Shown here piece by piece: positions 60,430 through 64,000 of a stretch of 64,000 bases of DNA (the first letter of the stretch is position 1; the number at the start of each line of letters is the position of its first letter). The position numbers were made by a program, and so were the translations under genes. This DNA comes from Arenicola marina (lineage: Eukaryota; Annelida; Polychaeta; Arenicolidae): assembly GCA_964019135.1 (NCBI GenBank), contig OZ025248.1:40479670-40543669 (forward strand). The letters run 5' to 3'. The notes beneath the pieces were generated by a model, which saw only the letters and a list, made by a program, of their open reading frames with translations, searched no databases and had not been told where the DNA came from.

Positions 60430-60900
60430 CTTCAACGATTAGTCACCCTCCTGTAGACTTGCAGAATCCCCCCAGCAGGCCACACTCGCCTCACCCCCTT
60501 CCTCCATCCATATTTTCCTGATACCGGGACTCCCCCCCCCCTGCCCTACCGCCCCACCCCCGTCCACCTCTCTCTGGTACCCGCCCCTACTCTTGCCCCC
60601 TGTTAGTCATACGTGATGAAAGCGATGGGAAGAGGTGGGGGCGAAGGAGTTATGGGAAGGGCGGGGCGCAGGACATATGAGAAGGGCTGTCGAGAGGGGC
60701 GGTGAGCAGTGGCAGGGGAAGGGGTGGAGGGGGGTCTCTTGGGAAGAGTTGAGGTAATGGTGCTGTTACTAGTAATAGAGCGGGGGAGGCGTGGGGTGAG
60801 CCGGGGAAATGAGCGGGCTAGGTGTAGTATGGGGATTGGGGTGGGGGGGCTGGTGCGTAGGGGTGGTTAGATAGGGTGAACGGGGGAGCAGTGAGTAGGT
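60430..60900. repeat. C-rich then G-rich low-complexity tract
   Basis: C-rich 60470-60600 followed by G-rich 60620-60870. Compositional; lies at the 3' side of the minus-strand LINE. Confidence 0.5.
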
Positions 60901-62200
60901 GTTTCACCCCTAATAAAGCTCTACAGAACCTCAATTGTACATGTTCTTTATCATGTGAAACTTCACACCCCCATATTTCTGAGCCATAAAGCAGAATTGG
61001 TGTAACCATTTTATCAAACAAATAAAACGCAATATTGCTAGATAAAACGCCACGTTTGTACTGTAACTTAGTCAATAACAATAATGCTTTGCCAGCCTGA
61101 CCTGCCAGGGTCTTTTTCGCTAATGACCAGAATATTTTCGGTGTTAGAAATATTCCCAAATACTTATAGGCAGGTACAACTTTAATCAATTTTCCATCGA
61201 AAAACCACTTTTCATTCTGTTTTAGAGTTCCACCCCTGCGAAAAACCATGACCTTTGTTTTTTCTAGATTAACGGACATGCGCCATTTATTACAAAAGGA
61301 TTCTAGGACATTTATCATTATCTGTAACCTTCCTATTGTGTCAGCACATTGGACCATATCATCAGCAAATAATAATATCATAATATTCTGAGCCTCTTCA
61401 TTTACAAATATACTTTGACACCGTACTGGGGACATGGCATCTACTAGCTCTCCGATATAAAGTACAAACAAAAGCGGACTGAGAATACACCCCTGCCGGG
61501 TCCCAGTGAAACAGGAAAACATATCTGTTAAACCCTCCTTTGTATTGACGCATGATTTGAGTTTACTGTACATATCTCGAAAAAACATAAATAATATTAC
61601 CATGCAGGTTTTTTTTAAGTAGGCTATACCTTAGCATATCATGGGGTATGGTGTCGAAAGACTTGGAAAGTCTATAAACAGGCAGTAAAAACGACCCTTT
61701 CTCTTGCATATGTATTTTTGTCCAAGTGACTGTAGTGTAAAGATTTGATCTATTGTTGAATATCCTTTTCAATATCCAGCCTGGGCTTCATGATGCAAGT
61801 TGTTTGTTTGGGCCCATTGCACAAGTCTGCCGTGTATAATTTGTGTAAATACCTTCCCCATAGTACAGAGTAAAGATATGCCCCTATAACTATTTGCATG
61901 TAATCGGATGTCACATTTATGTATATGTATAGGCGCCAAGACTGCTTCACACCATTTCTGTGGATAGTTCCCCGATTTGAGTATGCTATTAAACAAGACC
62001 GTCAGTGCAGGTGTAACTTGATGAGCCGTACTCTTTAGCATCTCGTTAATGATGCCATCAATGCCTGGTGCTTTTCTCTCCTGCAGTGATACAATGCAAC
62101 TCAAAACTTTATCCGTAGACATACATCGATTCACCTCTTTTGGTTCATTTCTTATATATTTACATATATTTATATATATTTATATATATTTAGTTACATT
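60850..62200 (-). mobile_element. 5'-truncated non-LTR retrotransposon (LINE)
   Basis: Minus-strand RT domain in three frames. 62134-61769 has RKAPGIDGIINEML and SYRGISLL (RT fingers). 61772-61563 has SFDTIPHDMLRYSLL. 61603-60818 has GTRQGCILSPLLFVLYI, the catalytic box FADD, NLEKTKVMVF, the YLG motif and a thumb region with LLYGSEIWG. Frame changes near 61770 and 61600 separate these blocks, so it is inactive. The endonuclease part is absent; truncation is at about 62200, where sequence homologous to 45260 begins. Clade probably I/Jockey/CR1-like, not assigned. Confidence 0.85.
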
Positions 62201-62604
62201 GTTAATATCAAAAATAAGTTCCAGAAAGATCATTATTTGTGCACTGAACAACATTAACAACCCGGGAATATGAACGCTTTCCTGCTAGGCACAGCGCAGT
62301 GAAATTCATTGCAGTCGCCGGTTGGCATTTATATAAGTTGTTTTCTCATACGTCTCCGCCTCATTCCTGAATTGGTATCCTTTGATAGTGAAGATATTTA
62401 TCTATAGGGATCGTGTTTTTAGTTATTTACGGTTTTTAAACCGTTGAAAATTACGCAGCTATAAATCCGTACTGGCCTTTTGCGTGCTCCGTATACGACT
62501 ATGCAGCGTAGAACAACACGTCAATGCCAGAATTTCCCCTCGAACGGTCTACTACGTCAGTTTACAAGAACGACAGGAACAATGGAGTGGAATGAGATGA
62601 GCGA

Positions 62605-64000
62605 TTTATTAATTAACATGGTATTGTTCAGCCTTTGGACAAGGTCAAGTATCTAGACTACGCCATGGTTGCCATGATCCGTCCGTATCTGGGTTGTTGC
62701 CGCCGTTGTGGTCACTAGAGAAACAATTGTTAACATTAACACCACGTAACCATGTTTTCATCTGTTATATGAATATGACATTATTAGCAATGCGTTACAC
62801 GGACGAGACGACAATGCATGACAATGCCATATAATATCTATATACTTATGTGGGATTTATATTTATAAATAAAAGCCACCATGACTTTGTCCCACACGGC
62901 CCAGCACTGCAATAAGTTCATGACTCTCCCACACCGTCCAGCACTGCAAGAAGACCATGACTTTGTCCCACACGGTCCAACCTGTAATACCACCATGACT
63001 TTGTCCCATACGGCCCAGCACTGCAATAAGATCATGGTATTGTCCCACACCACCCAGCACTGCAATAATACCATGATTTGTCCCACACGGTCCAACCCTG
63101 TAATAAGACCATGACTTTGTCCGACACGGCCCAGCACTGCAATAAGATCATGACTTAGTCCCACACCACCCAGCACTGCAATGATACCATGATTCGTCCC
63201 ACACGGTCCACCACTGCAATAAGACCATGACTATGTCCCACACGGTCCAGCACTGCAATAAGACCATGACTGACCCATACGGTCTATAACACTAACAAGA
63301 ACATTGGAAGGACAGCTGCATACGCCATCAATGCACATCATTGTCTTCCTCTTACGAAATACTAGAATAATGCAACAGCAACTAATACGGTCATACATTA
63401 ATTATTTAAAACCGGATAAACATACATAGTTTCCAATTTTGCATCAAAGGTACGGTTTGCACCAGGTATTCTATGAATCACGATCACTTGGGATTATTGT
63501 AGTTTAATATACGAGATATCTGTTGAGGTGAGCATGATTTTCGGAACTTCACATTATTGATGAAGATCTTCAGAGTTACCATTTCATAGGTGATCAATTT
63601 GGTTAATTAACATTCCATGACTACGCAAAGCACTTATTATTATCACTTCTCATATTCGCAGGCCTTGTCAGATGACGTCGTCTTCTGGCTTGGCACAGAC
63701 ACATGTAACAATGCAGGGCCAAGTGGCGCCACTACAGCAACCGACTGGTCTCCATGACCACAAACAACACGCGCAGTAGTAAACAACGCATTGCCGAACT
63801 GATCGCGATCTCATGAAAGAAAATAAAGCGTTCTTTGTCTTTCTTTCGGCTACAATACTTCTGTTACGTGGGACATTGTAGGCATTTACTCGTTACATGG
63901 CCCATGCTTAATTTAAGATATCCTAAACTATATAAGCTTTACATAGATGTACTTATTCCCTTGCATGACATGGCGTAATATCTAGCAGCATTATAATATT
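62605..64000 (-). pseudogene. Cysteine-rich peptide family, copy G6 (B type, decayed, partial in window)
   Basis: Minus-strand AATAAA (62610-62605), 3' exon segment near 62720, exon-3 minisatellite of about ten units (63285-62880) and signal-exon-like segment with ATG at 63791. Promoter and leader would lie beyond the window. It looks broken in the same manner as G2 and G4. Confidence 0.45.
62880..63285 (-). repeat. Exon-3 minisatellite, about ten units (G6)
   Basis: The longest of the three acceptor-plus-exon arrays. Units of 38-39 bp each carry a 'ttattgcag'-like acceptor, a few altered to 'ttacag'. Unit order partly matches the G4 array, so the arrays share ancestry and then changed length. 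Confidence 0.8.

Larger units (their letters stand above)
62205..64000. repeat. Segmental duplication unit III (gene G6, runs off the window)
   Basis: Collinear with 45260-46960 (unit II) and 38578-39780 (unit I). The window ends inside the unit, so a further A-type copy may follow beyond 64000. Confidence 0.8.

Noticed and set aside
1-64000. LTR retrovirus, Polinton or other capsid-bearing element
   Set aside because: No long terminal direct repeats, gag/pol protease-RT-integrase order, or capsid-like frames were seen. The only reverse-transcriptase sequences are non-LTR (LINE) types.

Overview
The window is invertebrate nuclear DNA, probably from a marine animal. Coding exons are short and far apart, splice sites follow the GT..AG rule, and promoters have TATA boxes. 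There are tRNA-derived SINEs, decayed LINEs and many minisatellites. No operons, ribosome binding sites or CRISPR arrays are present. One minisatellite family duplicates a splice acceptor together with the start of an exon. I recall arrays of that kind ('mirage' minisatellites) from amphioxus, so amphioxus or another deuterostome is possible, but the species is not settled.

Region 1 (about 1.5-28.1 kb, + strand) is read here as one 26-kb neuropeptide precursor gene. Three coding exons fit by splice phase: a signal-peptide exon (1546-1603), a small middle exon (15125-15233) and a large peptide exon (26610-28005). Together they predict a 520-residue precursor. It has an N-terminal secretion signal, a regular domain of four C-x4-C pairs, an acidic spacer and a C-terminal string of WGSR-type peptides between KR/KK sites. 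Eight tandem copies have the core MSGF or MNGF, which resembles pedal peptide/orcokinin-type peptides. Both introns (13.5 and 11.4 kb) are crowded with satellites: a 37-bp array with inverted flanks at 2.9-7.65 kb, 41/43-bp arrays at 9.95-11.77 kb, a 39-bp array at 13.57-13.94 kb and an approximately 30-bp array at 23.1-23.97 kb. They also hold two copies of a non-autonomous element whose ends are built of tandem repeats.

Region 2 (28-35 kb) holds 26-bp and 23-bp tandem arrays, simple repeats and a LINE fragment. I see no convincing gene there.

Region 3 (35.4-64 kb) is the most unusual part: an expanding family of very small secreted cysteine-rich peptide genes on the - strand, which I do not recognise. 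Each unit has a Pou-type octamer, a TATA box, a non-coding leader exon, an exon for the signal peptide and first half of the peptide, a second short coding exon and a 3'UTR exon with AATAAA. Two copies look whole (41590-41107 and 49332-48758; 62 and 65 residues). Signal peptides are nearly identical, the cysteine framework is conserved and the loops differ. Four more - strand copies and one + strand relic look decayed. The genes lie as repeated A-B pairs. In the B copies the exon-3 acceptor plus the start of exon 3 has become a 39-bp minisatellite of 2, about 7 and about 10 units.

Region 4 (50-62.2 kb) is accessory DNA inside the third A-B pair. It includes MITE-like elements, a CpG-rich CRE-containing stretch, a tRNA-SINE, a 1.77-kb array of a 15-bp repeat beside hairpins that contain its likely seed, and a 5'-truncated LINE. 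I saw no LTR retrovirus or Polinton-like element.
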